64,000 bases of DNA from Parapristionchus giblindavisi (Eukaryota > Nematoda > Chromadorea > Rhabditida > Diplogasteridae): positions 1,364,001 to 1,428,000 of the forward strand of contig CALSFV010000002.1 of the NCBI GenBank assembly GCA_943737045.1, given 5' to 3'. Position numbers and translations under genes: made by a program. Positions 33,097 through 43,992 of the stretch are shown here, piece after piece. Numbering within the stretch: the stretch's first letter is position 1; each line of letters starts with the position of its first letter. The notes beneath the pieces are model-generated. The model made no database searches. It was not told where the DNA came from and was given only the letters and a program-made list of their open reading frames with translations.

Positions 33097-33699
33097 TTCC
33101 CTTGTGAATACCGTCCACTGGCTCTAGCAGTAAAAGTAAGCTGATATACGCGGTTTAATCGGGTCACAGGAACATCAAGAGTCACCTATCCCGCAAAACA
33201 ATCATACTTCAATGCAACGCACGGACCACCAGCCGTTATGCCATTCACGTCAGAGCTCTCAATTCTTCTCCACAACCCCGAACCCCTTCGGGGGAGATTC
33301 CCTATTGACCTCTTGATAAAATGTGTTCAAATCAATAAATACACAACAAAAACTGGCTATACGATGGTCCGGAGATCGCAAACTGATTTTTTTTACCTCC
33401 TCAAAACATTCTAAAATTAATTAAATTTTTTTTTAAAAGTGCAGCCTAATTTTTTAACCCATATTGTTTTGCTATTGGGGTATATGGATATGCAAAAACA
33501 TTTGAGAACATTGGATGATTTTGAAGTGTTTTATAAGGAAAAGATGAAAAGAGTGGAGATGCATAATAGGCGTAAAATGTTTGCGGTTGTTCTTGAAGAG
33601 CGAAAATTTGTGCGATAGATGAGAAAAGTCAACAAAAGAGAATGGACATAAAAAGATTGGAACCTTTGCAGTTTGAGAAGTTGTTGATTTTAAGGCCTT

Positions 33700-33973
33700 A
33701 CAAGGGAATGCTGGGGACTCGCCATGTAGTTATGGCTAGTGACTTCCTTGACGAGAACTGGCATGAAATTCTGACTGGATATCTGTCGAGTCTACTTGCC
33801 ACGAGCTTCTAGTATTCGAGGAAATCTATGACGAAAATCGAAAATCGATTTTCTCGAATACCAGAAGCTCGTGGTAAGTAGACTCGACGGATATCCAGTC
33901 AGAATTTCATGCCGGTTCTCGTCAAAGATGTCACTAGCCATAACTGCATGGCGAGTCCCCAGCTTTCCCTTGT
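33700..33973. repeat. 274-bp near-perfect hairpin (left unit)
   Basis: From ACAAGGGAATGCTGGGGACT to its inverse, centred near 33,836, with almost no loop. Arms include ATCCAGTCAGAATTTCATGC and CGAGTCTACTT. Flanking 33,640-33,690 and 34,195-34,250 contain a degenerate B-box-like GGTTCGAATCC (minus strand at 34,210). The second copy is at 42,566-42,839. Confidence 0.8.
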
Positions 33974-35191
33974 TAGATTTTACAACATTTTATCTTGTTA
34001 ATGTTTTTATTTCTTTTTATTTTGCGATTGGGGCATATTCATTTGCTAAAAAAGATGAGAAGATTGGACGTTTTTGAAGCATATTTCTAAAGAAAGATGG
34101 AAAGCGTGGCGATGCATAATTTTCTGGAACACATGTTTACAGTTGTTCTTGAAGAGTGAAAATTTGTGGGATAGGTGAGAAAAATCAGCAAAAGAGAATG
34201 GACATATAAGGATTCGAACCTTTACAATTTGAGAAGTTGTTTGTTTTTAGGTCGTGAATTTTTTTGCGTAGTTTTGTTTAGGTATTCGAGTTTATAGATA
34301 TGCAAAAGGATTTGAGAGGATTGGACGATTTTGAAGCGTTTTAAAAGGAAAAATGTAAGTGTGACGGACACACAGACAGACAGACAGAGAGACAGACAGC
34401 CGTGCCTTATCATTTAATAGAATAAAGTAATAAATCGATTCATTGATTGATTCCATATTGGGGGAGCATTGCCCTTTTTAGCATTGCCCTTTTCCGGTCG
34501 ATGTCTGCCACACCACATCGTCGTGTTCATATCCCATTCCGGACATGTGCCTCATTGATTTCGTGCTCTATGGTTAGACCTAACACGTTTTTTCGTAATG
34601 TCGGCTGTCCTTTTCTCGTCACTTGTCGAGTTATACATGATCTCTGTTCCTATGTTATGGGAGAAAAACCCATAACAGAGCGAGAGTTGAGATGTATAGA
34701 TCATGTATAGAGGAGAGAGTTGGGTTATGATCTGCAAAGAAACTTTTCTGACTAAAAAAGTTCGACGAACAAATTTTCTAGATCCATGAGCAGAAGTTCT
34801 TACCTGATATAGAATAATAATAAAATTTATCGCATATTTATTTCGATTAAATGACGTTACAAGAAAATGATTGATAATACGATTCCAGTGTAATAATGAA
34901 GGAAGGTTGACAATGCTTTATTCGATATGCTTTCTTCTAAATCTGAACAAGCGAAAACAATAATATTATGATTTAATAATATTTAAATATGAGTGATTCT
35001 TGTTCATGTCAGATACTGGTCCTTTATTCTCCATTCCCACCATTTTCCTCACAACTTCTTGCTATTTACAATGTATGAGAGCAATAATCGCTTCCAGCTC
35101 CGCCATAATAAAATAGTAATAATAATTATACAATAACTTAATCGAACACTAAATAATCGTGCTGAACTGTCTATGTATTAAACTCTCACAA

Positions 35192-35359
35192 TTGATACAG
35201 GTTGGCAAATGATTGGCACAAGGAGGGAGTTGAACCCACGACCTCTGCCTATCCGGGGCATTGCTCTACCATTAAGCTACCTGTGCAATGGTAGAGCAAT
35301 GCCCCGGATAGGCAGAGGTCGTGGGTTCGACTCCCTCCTTGTGCCAATCATTTGCCAAC
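35192..35359. repeat. Palindromic tRNA-like sequence (right unit)
   Basis: An exact duplicate of the structure at 30,700-30,867, offset 4492 bp. It shares the missing U33, the truncated plus-strand half and the single A/G mismatch in the T-loop. Confidence 0.7.
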
Positions 35360-35707
35360 CTGTATCAAATATGTTTCAAGGAGCTGACCCAGCTATGACT
35401 AGGGTATCACTCAGAATCAATTCAATCTCACAATTGACCTTAATCAATTTCGACCTATGACCACTCTCATATTCTCATTCTTACCCTATATCTGACCTAG
35501 CCCTCATACCTCTTACGACATCGGCTTAGTGAGATTCCAGGAAGTGCCGGACATCGACCTCTCCGATTTGGCCCAAAAATTTTTTATGGATACCCCCATG
35601 GGCCCCCATCACAAAATGGGTATTCATTTGGGCTGGTTCCTTGAAACACAGATGTGACGGGTTTTCGAATTTTGAAAACTCGATTTTCACCGAAAAAAAT
35701 GGAGCGA

Positions 35708-35923
35708 CCTACTCTGGTATTTTGCCACTTAAAGTCTACTTAAACTTTCCCACTTTAAGTAGACTTTAAGTAAACTTAAAGTGAGACGTAAGTCTACTTA
35801 ACGTGGTGTGGTATACTGTAATGCATTTCGTCAAATGTTCTTTCACTTAAAGTTTACTTAAAGTCTACTTAAAGTCTGTGACGTAGTTTAAGTAGACTTT
35901 AAGTTGCAAAATACCAGAGTAGG
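35708..35923. mobile_element. ACTTAAAG-rich MITE (right unit)
   Basis: Duplicate of 31,216-31,431 carried by the segmental duplication. Confidence 0.8.
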
Positions 35924-36132
35924 ACCAATGTTAGTGTCGATTAATTATAAGTATAAATAATTAATTATTAATTATATCATTGATTATAAGTATCATTCTT
36001 GTCCGTTTTGAAGTTAGTGAGTGGTCGTCTATTCTTTCCTCCCTCCCTTCTCTCCCTCGGCAAGTTTTCCTGCCAAGCCGGAGTGGTCACCGTGGCAGTG
36101 TAGACCAAGAAGATGGCTACCTCCCTACTGAC

Positions 36133-37211
36133 CAGGGCTGGGACAAAAAATTATTTCGACCAAAAAATTTTTTGTTTGGGTTCAACAAAAAAAATTTCTC
36201 ACCAAACAAAAAAAACCAAAAAAAACAAAAAAAAAATAAAATAATTAATTTTTCCCACTGTTCCGAGAAAATTTTAACATTATCTCGTGTTGCTCTTCCT
36301 TTAAATAGCAACTATTCTTCATTCAGAGTCAAAATTCTTAAAATCAACAACTAAAACAAACATAGAAGATAAATTCGTTGTCGATTTGTTATCGGCAGCA
36401 TTTTATTGGATAAGAAAAGTAGGGTAATCAGGAAATTGAGGGTGCGCCATACATTTTCGGCACCATCACCGTTTTATTTTTATATAGTGGGTCGATTTCG
36501 TTATTTTTCAAGTGAATTGTAATTTTTAGCTTAAAAAAAAGACCCTTATATAATGGGTATATGCTAAAAAGAGGCGTATAGAGTGGGTCGATCCTTACCT
36601 TGTGAGGGTATGAAAATGTATGGGTCGCGCTGTTATCATGAAGAACGTGGGACCACTTATGTGGCATGCTGTATTCTCTAATAGATTCGAAAGGCCAAAA
36701 GCGTAGCCCGTGTAGCAGTGGTTAGTAATCAGCGCTTGCAACCGCACCACGTCGGTTTAGATTCCCATTTGCGATTTTCTCTATATTCAGTTTTCAAATT
36801 CGAAAGGCCGCATTGTCTCTGGCATTTCTTTGGCGCAACAACGAACTTTCATGTCGGATTACGGTATTCCGGGGCATCCATAATTTGAGATATTATTGGT
36901 TTTGTATTCAGGTAGATGTCATTTATAGCCCTGCCTGACAAGTATGGTCACTAAAAAAAATCCCCTTCTTTAACACTATTCCGTAATACACTCACCAATA
37001 TTGTCTTACGGTGAAAAATGGACAAAAAACTGATCATAAACTAACTTTTCAAGCAAATTTGTGTAAATTTTCTTTATCCGATTTTTTTTTTGTTATTTTT
37101 TTGGTTTTTGCAGAAAAACCAAACAAAAAAAAATACCAAACAAAAAATTCTCAAAACCCAAAAAAAAACCAAAAAACAAAAAATAATACCAAACAAAAAA
37201 TCCCAGCCCTG
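36133..37211. mobile_element. Non-autonomous hAT-type element (right unit)
   Basis: Duplicate of 31,641-32,718, with one extra A in an A-run near 36,955. The same CTACTGAC 8-bp direct repeats flank it. Confidence 0.85.
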
Positions 37212-37220
37212 CTACTGACT

Positions 37221-37589
37221 CTCTCAACTTAATGTGGCCATATGACCTGGGAATAATTTACCTGAATCAGTTTTCGATGCTGATTACGAATCCGTTATCA
37301 GAAAATCGATCTTGAAATTCGACTATTTGATTCGAAAATTCACAACTTACCTACAATATCCACTAAATTACAGCAGGAGGTGTTTGGATAATTGATGGAT
37401 GAGTTTATGAACGCATTGGGATGGTTTATATAGGAAGTCTCATTTCCGAATAAATTAGCGAATTTTAATATTGATTTTCTCGAATCTCAGCTCGATTGGG
37501 CAACGTTTAGAAACGGATTCGTAATCAGCATCGAAAACTGATTCAGGTAAATTATTCCCATGTCATATGGCCACATTAAGTTGGGAGAG
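37221..37589. mobile_element. Inverted-repeat MITE (right unit)
   Basis: Duplicate of 32,728-33,096 carried by the segmental duplication. Confidence 0.75.
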
Positions 37590-38343
37590 TTCCCTTGTGA
37601 ATACCGTCCACTGGCTCTAGCAGTAAAAGTAAGCTGATATACGCGGTTTAATCGGGTCACAGGAACATCAAGAGTCACCTATCCCGCAAAACAATCATAC
37701 TTCAATGCAACGCACGGACCACCAGCCGTTATGCCATTCACGTCAGAGCTCTCAATTCTTCTCCACAACCCCGAACCCCTTCGGGGGAGATTCCCTATTG
37801 ACCTCTTGATAAAATGTGTTCAAATCAATAAATACACAACAAAAACTGGCTATACGATGGTCCGGAGATCGCAAACTGATTTTTTTTACCTCCTCAAAAC
37901 ATTCTAAAATTAATTAAATTTTTTTTTAAAAGTGCAGCCTAATTTTTTAACCCATATTGTTTTGCTATTGGGGTATATGGATATGCAAAAACATTTGAGA
38001 ACATTGGATGATTTTGAAGTGTTTTATAAGGAAAAGATGAAAAGAGTGGAGATTTAATTTAATTTTAATTTAATTTATCATACATCAAAAAGATGCGACA
38101 ACATTTGAGAGAACAAGCAAATTAAATGAGAGCATTTGGGGGTAAAAAAAAAAAAAAACGAGAGTGGGGGGGTGTACGGGGGGGGGGGGAGGAGAAGGGA
38201 AGTGCAGCTCATAAATGGACTCTATTATGTATCAAAGATCAAACGGCGATCAATGATAGGTTAGGTTGGCAAGGCCTAGCGGTGGATAGGTCCGCAATGA
38301 TTCAATGTATATCGGATTGAATCGAGAGTCTATTATGGGGGCA

Positions 38344-41300
38344 CTAAAGAGGGGAAATTGTGAGTCCTAATTTATCAATAAGATCTTGGGAAGAAAGTAA
38401 TTTGGTTTTGATAGTGGAGGTGCTATATGACGAAAGGGTGGAAGAATCAATGCAACAATGTAATTTAGTCAGAAAACGTGCAACCCTAACAGAAAAAGAT
38501 GATCGACGATTTTCTCTTCTAGCTAGAGGAATATGAAAGGAGAAACAAGAGAGACGACCAAAGGTGGGTTTAAATACAAAGAATTGACTAGCTGGTAAAT
38601 CTACTTGACAACGAAGGATCTTGAGAGCATAAATAATATCAATTACAGTTCTTCTATGGTACAGAGTTGGGAGAGAATACAACGCTAATCTAGCATGGTA
38701 TGAGGGAGGGAAACCAACAATACGATTACAGCGGTAAAATAGGAGACGAGTAAAAAGATGTGATACATTTTCTAATTTACGAACAAGACCTTTGGATGAT
38801 GGGGACCACACAGGGGAAGCATATTCAACTATGGGAAGAATATAACATTTAAAAGCATGGATATAAACATCGGGTTTGGTACAAGAGATAGAACGGAATA
38901 GCAAATATACTAATGAAATGGCTTTCTTAGAGATAATGGAAATGTGTGATGAGAAATTGAGGAGAGGATCAAGAAAGACTCCAAGGTCACGAATAGACTG
39001 AGAAGAAGGTAGAAGATGAGAATGAATGGAATATTGAAGAGATGGGTTATTTTTGCCTATATATAGTACAGTGCATTTTTTCTGAGCAACTGTTAACTGC
39101 CATTTTTTGCAGTAATCTAATACAGATGAAATCCCTTGCGAAAGTTGGAGATGAGAAGTCATAGGTTGTATATGACTATAAGTAGAAAACAGTTTGATGT
39201 CATCAGCAAAAAGACGAATGCCCACTAAAGGGAGAGTGTCTATAACCCTGGGTAGTTCCGAAAGATAGATTAAAAATAGTAATGGCCCTAAAACTGTACC
39301 TTGAGGAACTCCTGATGTAACCTCCCTCTCGGAGGAGAGGGAGTTATCGACACGTACTCTAAAACTTCTATTAGCTAAAAATGAATTAAACCATGTCAAA
39401 ATATTACGTCTGATTCCGATAGATTCCAACTTGAATAGGAGTTTTGAGTGAGAAACGGAATCAAAAGCCTTCGCAAGATCAATATAAACAACATCAGTAC
39501 AGAGATCACGATCAATAGAGTCACGCCACGATTGAGTGCAATGTAAAAGTTGAGATACGGTAGATCGTCCAGACATAAAACCATATTGTTCCGTGGGGAT
39601 GATAGAATGGATATTACACCATTTCAAGATACGTGGTTTAAGGAAACGTTCCAAAACCTTACATGCAATTGGAGTGAGCGAAATGGGTCGAAAATGAGAG
39701 ACATTAGAAGGAGAAGGTATCTTGGGTATTGGAACAATTGTGGCGATTTTCCACACTGATGGAACCTGCCCTAAGGCGATAGAGAAATTGAATATAACGG
39801 AAAGAGGATAGGCTAGAGACGAGGAACAATTCTTATAGATGATAGAAGGAATGTAATCGGAGGGCAAAGAACAGGAAGAGCTTACACGTTTAAGGAGATA
39901 ACAAACATCCATGGGCATAATAGTAGGAATAGATAATGACTGAGAGATTGATGAAGATAGAGGAGGGAGGGTCATGTCATCAGTGGTATACATTGTCTGA
40001 AAGTAGTCAGCCAATGCATTGACCTTAGACTCAATAGATAAAAGAGGATTTCCAGAAGAATCGCGTATACATCCTATTTTGGTCTTTCCTTTCAGACGAG
40101 AGCTAAGGTAGTTATAAAATCCTTTGCCATGTAGTTTAGAAAGTATTTTGTTTTCACGATTTCTAACAAACTTCCTTATCTCTCGCTGAAGGCGTGCACA
40201 AACAGTGTGATACAATGGACGAACAGGATGAAGATGGATCTTATTGAATAAAGCACGTTTATGTGAGATCAAAGATCTAATGTGTGAAGGGTATTGATCG
40301 AAGGGAAGAGGTGCCTTGCAAATAGGAACATACTTGGGTAGAAGAGACAAAACATGAGAGGTAAATTTAGCATACAAGTCATCAATAGATGTGAAATCAT
40401 TAAGTATTGAATCCCAATCGGAAAAGAAAAATGCATTGCCTAGGAAATCAAAGTTTGTTTTACGATAGTTAAATTTTGGAACATTGATTGAGGGGAGGAA
40501 GGGAAAAGAGATAGAGAAAAGAACACTTGAATGGTCAGAGGAACCAAAGGGAGGAGATAAACAACATTTAGTTATTATTTCATCTGAAGATAAAATAAGG
40601 TCTAAATAGTTCTGAGCAAGAGTAGGGAACGGAACATATTGTGAAAGGTTAAGGGCTTCGCATAAATCAATAAGGCATGATGCTTGGCCAGTACCAGATG
40701 GAGACGAAATAGACCAATCAATGTGGAAGTTGAAATCGCCTAACAATACAATAGGATTATCGATCGATAGAAGGGAAGAGAGGCTATCAAACAGATCTAA
40801 ATTAGACTGAGAAGTGGTATTTGGAGGACGGTAGACTAATACTATACGAATTGTTGTGAGAGACAGAGGAGAAACAATATCAATTGCAATTATATCTGAA
40901 GATGAGGAACTAGTGGGAATAAGAGTTGCATAGAGATGGTCTCGTATGATAATACATACTCCACCACCCCTTCTCGCTCTATCACAACGAAAGACTCGAT
41001 AAGGGTAATTCAAAATCAGTTCAGAGTCACCAATCCGCGTAGAGAGCCAGGACTCTGTTACAAATACGATATCAGGCTTAGATACAGATAATAGACAATG
41101 TAGATCAGGGAGTTTATTGACTAAGGAGCGGGAATTGAATAGAATACACGATAGAGAGGTGGAATCAGCAGAGGGAGAGGGAGAGGGAGAGGGAGAGGGA
41201 GAGGGAGAGGGAGAGGGAGAGGGAGTGGGAGAGGGAGAGGGAGAGGGAGAGGGAGATGGAGTGGGAGAGGGAGAGGGAGAGGGAGAGGGAGAGGGAGAGG

Positions 41301-41481
41301 GAGAGGGAGAGGGAGAGGGAGAGGGAGAGGGAGAGGGAGAGGGAGAGGGAGAGGGAGAGGGAGAGGGAGAGGGAGAGGGAGAGGGAGAGGGAGAGGGAGA
41401 GGGAGAGGGAGAGGGAGAGAGAGAGGGAGAGAGAGAGGGAGAATGGATAGCAGACGATGATAAACGAAATGGATAAGGCAA
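38344..41481 (-). CDS. LINE ORF2: Ser-Pro tract, AP endonuclease and reverse transcriptase (about 1045 aa)
   Basis: Residues about 14-104 are an almost pure Ser-Pro repeat encoded by a hexanucleotide array. The AP-like endonuclease follows (about 107-330): [29 protein letters not shown] (near 247), GSSDHSS (near 313). The reverse transcriptase (about 540-830) has [28 protein letters not shown] (near 670), [15 protein letters not shown] (near 723) and the intact catalytic RLFADDIK (near 758). A C-terminal region ends at SPL. These motifs place it in the CR1/Jockey group of non-LTR elements. The coordinate 41,481 is a TTG. No ATG occurs in this frame before the middle of the protein. The frame is open back to a TAA near 41,570, overlapping ORF1 by about 60 nt in the -1 frame. 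Confidence 0.85.
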   Translation of the reverse strand: MPYPFRLSSSAIHSPSLSPSLSPSPSPSPSPSPSPSPSPSPSPSPSPSPSPSPSPSPSPSPSPSPSPSPSPSPTPSPSPSPSPSPTPSPSPSPSPSPSPSPSPSADSTSLSCILFNSRSLVNKLPDLHCLLSVSKPDIVFVTESWLSTRIGDSELILNYPYRVFRCDRARRGGGVCIIIRDHLYATLIPTSSSSSDIIAIDIVSPLSLTTIRIVLVYRPPNTTSQSNLDLFDSLSSLLSIDNPIVLLGDFNFHIDWSISSPSGTGQASCLIDLCEALNLSQYVPFPTLAQNYLDLILSSDEIITKCCLSPPFGSSDHSSVLFSISFPFLPSINVPKFNYRKTNFDFLGNAFFFSDWDSILNDFTSIDDLYAKFTSHVLSLLPKYVPICKAPLPFDQYPSHIRSLISHKRALFNKIHLHPVRPLYHTVCARLQREIRKFVRNRENKILSKLHGKGFYNYLSSRLKGKTKIGCIRDSSGNPLLSIESKVNALADYFQTMYTTDDMTLPPLSSSISQSLSIPTIMPMDVCYLLKRVSSSCSLPSDYIPSIIYKNCSSSLAYPLSVIFNFSIALGQVPSVWKIATIVPIPKIPSPSNVSHFRPISLTPIACKVLERFLKPRILKWCNIHSIIPTEQYGFMSGRSTVSQLLHCTQSWRDSIDRDLCTDVVYIDLAKAFDSVSHSKLLFKLESIGIRRNILTWFNSFLANRSFRVRVDNSLSSEREVTSGVPQGTVLGPLLFLIYLSELPRVIDTLPLVGIRLFADDIKLFSTYSHIQPMTSHLQLSQGISSVLDYCKKWQLTVAQKKCTVLYIGKNNPSLQYSIHSHLLPSSQSIRDLGVFLDPLLNFSSHISIISKKAISLVYLLFRSISCTKPDVYIHAFKCYILPIVEYASPVWSPSSKGLVRKLENVSHLFTRLLFYRCNRIVGFPPSYHARLALYSLPTLYHRRTVIDIIYALKILRCQVDLPASQFFVFKPTFGRLSCFSFHIPLARRENRRSSFSVRVARFLTKLHCCIDSSTLSSYSTSTIKTKLLSSQDLIDKLGLTISPL
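41168..41446 (+). repeat. (GGGAGA)n hexanucleotide array
   Basis: About 46 units with a few substitutions (GGGAGT, GGAGAT near 41,227 and 41,257) and a GAGAGA-rich right end. On the LINE's coding strand it reads TCTCCC and encodes Ser-Pro. Because GGG tracts recur every 6 nt, the plus strand can form many G-quadruplexes. Long RE and GE ORFs on the plus strand are artefacts of this repeat. Confidence 0.95.
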
Positions 41482-41507
41482 GGAATGAGGGGGGAAACCT
41501 AGACTAC

Positions 41508-42332
41508 CTAGTTTGATTGAATAGGAGATGAAGGAGATGATGAGGAAAGAGAGGGCGGAAGATTGATCCTCTTACCAGATTTTATATCCTCTCTATGCCA
41601 GATCTCGTCCTTGTAGACGACAAAAGGCGAGGAGGGATCACTCTTCCTGAACTCTCGTACAACTTGCCTGAGTTCAGCCTGTTTGGCCCTATCCTCTGCG
41701 CTCAGACTACGACGAATGAACACCTTTTGGAATCGGTTGTGTGTTCGAAGAACACGTCCATTCTTTAGTGCCGTGAGCAAGAAGGATCTGGCCGGAAGGA
41801 CAACCTTGATTAGTCTGGGTCTTCCAGTTGGTCGACCCATTCTGTATACTGAGACGGGCGTGGCCTCAACAGAGAGTGCATCAAGAAGGGAGGAAATCTC
41901 CGATCGATCACTCTCGACCTTCTCAGATGGTGAGAGGTCGTTGTATGGCTCGTCCATACCGTATACAACTAAAGAACGTGAGCGAAGGTGGTCCTCCATA
42001 GACTGACTAGGTACAACAGATGGAGAATGAGATACGGATGAAGGTGGATTAGATGGGATAGATGATGAGGATGGAGGAGGGAACTGAGACTCATACAATT
42101 GACGAGCCTCTTGAAGTTCCTCTACAAAGGAGGCAAGAATAGAGATAAGAGAAGTCATAGATGACCAAAGAGGAGGAGGAATAGAAGGAGGGCAGTCCAT
42201 CGTTGAAAACTCGATAGCCTTGACTACCGCGTCTTTGATAGATGGACGTCCCTTCTTATTGGGAGGAGATGATGAGGGGGAGGTCGTGGAAGGGGAATCA
42301 GGAACGCGACGACGACCATTGCGGTTGGCCAT
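41508..42332 (-). CDS. LINE ORF1 protein (274 aa)
   Basis: The start ATG encodes [13 protein letters not shown]. The N-terminal third is basic and Ser/Pro-rich. A short hydrophobic segment, [17 protein letters not shown] (about 61-78), may form a coiled-coil trimerisation helix. From about 119 an RRM-like ORF1 core follows: [27 protein letters not shown] and [18 protein letters not shown]. This is the layout of L1/CR1 ORF1 RNA-binding proteins, which package the element RNA. The stop TAG is 26 nt before the nominal ORF2 start. Confidence 0.8.
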   Translation of the reverse strand: MANRNGRRRVPDSPSTTSPSSSPPNKKGRPSIKDAVVKAIEFSTMDCPPSIPPPLWSSMTSLISILASFVEELQEARQLYESQFPPPSSSSIPSNPPSSVSHSPSVVPSQSMEDHLRSRSLVVYGMDEPYNDLSPSEKVESDRSEISSLLDALSVEATPVSVYRMGRPTGRPRLIKVVLPARSFLLTALKNGRVLRTHNRFQKVFIRRSLSAEDRAKQAELRQVVREFRKSDPSSPFVVYKDEIWHREDIKSGKRINLPPSLSSSSPSSPIQSN

Positions 42333-42565
42333 TGTATGAGATCAAGAAAACAATAAATATTGATTGACGGGAGAGAGAGACAAGAGGTCACCTCTCCCCG
42401 TGAGAGTAGAGAGGCGAGTGAGAGATGCATAATAGGCGTAAAATGTTTGCGGTTGTTCTTGAAGAGCGAAAATTTGTGCGATAGATGAGAAAAGTCAACA
42501 AAAGAGAATGGACATAAAAAGATTGGAACCTTTGCAGTTTGAGAAGTTGTTGATTTTAAGGCCTT

Positions 42566-42839
42566 ACAAGGGAATGCTGGGGACTCGCCATGTAGTTATG
42601 GCTAGTGACTTCCTTGACGAGAACTGGCATGAAATTCTGACTGGATATCTGTCGAGTCTACTTGCCACGAGCTTCTAGTATTCGAGGAAATCTATGACGA
42701 AAATCGAAAATCGATTTTCTCGAATACCAGAAGCTCGTGGTAAGTAGACTCGACGGATATCCAGTCAGAATTTCATGCCGGTTCTCGTCAAAGATGTCAC
42801 TAGCCATAACTGCATGGCGAGTCCCCAGCTTTCCCTTGT
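42566..42839. repeat. 274-bp hairpin (right unit)
   Basis: Duplicate of 33,700-33,973. It lies beyond the LINE insertion, at offset 8866. Confidence 0.8.
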
Positions 42840-43992
42840 TAGATTTTACAACATTTTATCTTGTTAATGTTTTTATTTCTTTTTATTTTGCGATTGGGGC
42901 ATATTCATTTGCTAAAAAAGATGAGAAGATTGGACGTTTTTGAAGCATATTTCTAAAGAAAGATGGAAAGCGTGGCGATGCATAATTTTCTGGAACACAT
43001 GTTTACAGTTGTTCTTGAAGAGTGAAAATTTGTGGGATAGGTGAGAAAAATCAGCAAAAGAGAATGGACATATAAGGATTCGAACCTTTACAATTTGAGA
43101 AGTTGTTTGTTTTTAGGTCGTGAATTTTTTTGCGTAGTTTTGTTTAGGTATTCGAGTTTATAGATATGCAAAAGGATTTGAGAGGATTGGACGATTTTGA
43201 AGCGTTTTAAAAGGAAAAATGTAAGTGTGACGGACACACAGACAGACAGACAGAGAGACAGACAGCCGTGCCTTATCATTTAATAGAATAAAGTAATAAA
43301 TCGATTCATTGATTGATTCCATATTGGGGGAGCATTGCCCTTTTTAGCATTGCCCTTTTCCGGTCGATGTCTGCCACACCACATCGTCGTGTTCATATCC
43401 CATTCCGGACATGTGCCTCATTGATTTCGTGCTCTATGGTTAGACCTAACACGTTTTTTCGTAATGTCGGCTGTCCTTTTCTCGTCACTTGTCGAGTTAT
43501 ACATGATCTCTGTTCCTATGTTATGGGAGAAAAACCCATAACAGAGCGAGAGTTGAGATGTATAGATCATGTATAGAGGAGAGAGTTGGGTTATGATCTG
43601 CAAAGAAACTTTTCTGACTAAAAAAGTTCGACGAACAAATTTTCTAGATCCATGAGCAGAAGTTCTTACCTGATATAGAATAATAATAAAATTTATCGCA
43701 TATTTATTTCGATTAAATGACGTTACAAGAAAATGATTGATAATACGATTCCAGTGTAATAATGAAGGAAGGTTGACAATGCTTTATTCGATATGCTTTC
43801 TTCTAAATCTGAACAAGCGAAAACAATAATATTATGATTTAATAATATTTAAATATGAGTGATTCTTGTTCATGTCAGATACTGGTCCTTTATTCTCCAT
43901 TCCCACCATTTTCCTCACAACTTCTTGCTATTTACAATGTATGAGAGCAATAATCGCTTCCAGCTCCGCCATAATAAAATAGTAATAATAAT

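Larger units (their letters stand above)
38055..42421 (-). mobile_element. Full-length CR1/Jockey-like LINE with GAGAT target-site duplication
   Basis: The left unit of the segmental duplication supplies the empty site (GTGGAGATGCATAATAGG at 33,547). Here GAGAT at 38,050-38,054 and 42,422-42,426 brackets the insert. Order on the minus strand: a 5' leader of about 90 bp, ORF1 (42,332-41,508), ORF2 (41,481-38,344), and a 3' UTR containing runs of C and T. The tail is AATTAAATTAAAATTAAATT-like at 38,055-38,080. Both ORFs lack internal stops, so it is young. Confidence 0.9.
30632..43992. repeat. Tandem segmental duplication, unit about 4.49 kb (30,632-35,123 and 35,124-43,992)
   Basis: The units align at a constant offset of 4492-4493 bp up to 38,054, then at 8866 bp after a LINE insertion. 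Only a few differences are apparent (for example one extra A near 36,955 and ATTCTG versus ATGCTG near 36,668). The junction lies in an AATAATTATA / AATAATAAT microhomology. Contents of each unit: palindromic tRNA-like sequence, ACTTAAAG MITE, hAT-like element, 369-bp MITE, 274-bp hairpin, and no host gene. It could in principle be an assembly duplication, but the LINE in one unit argues for two real copies. Confidence 0.9.

Noticed and set aside
41117..41476. Plus-strand GEGEGE and RERERE ORFs
   Set aside because: Translations of the GGGAGA array opposite LINE ORF2.
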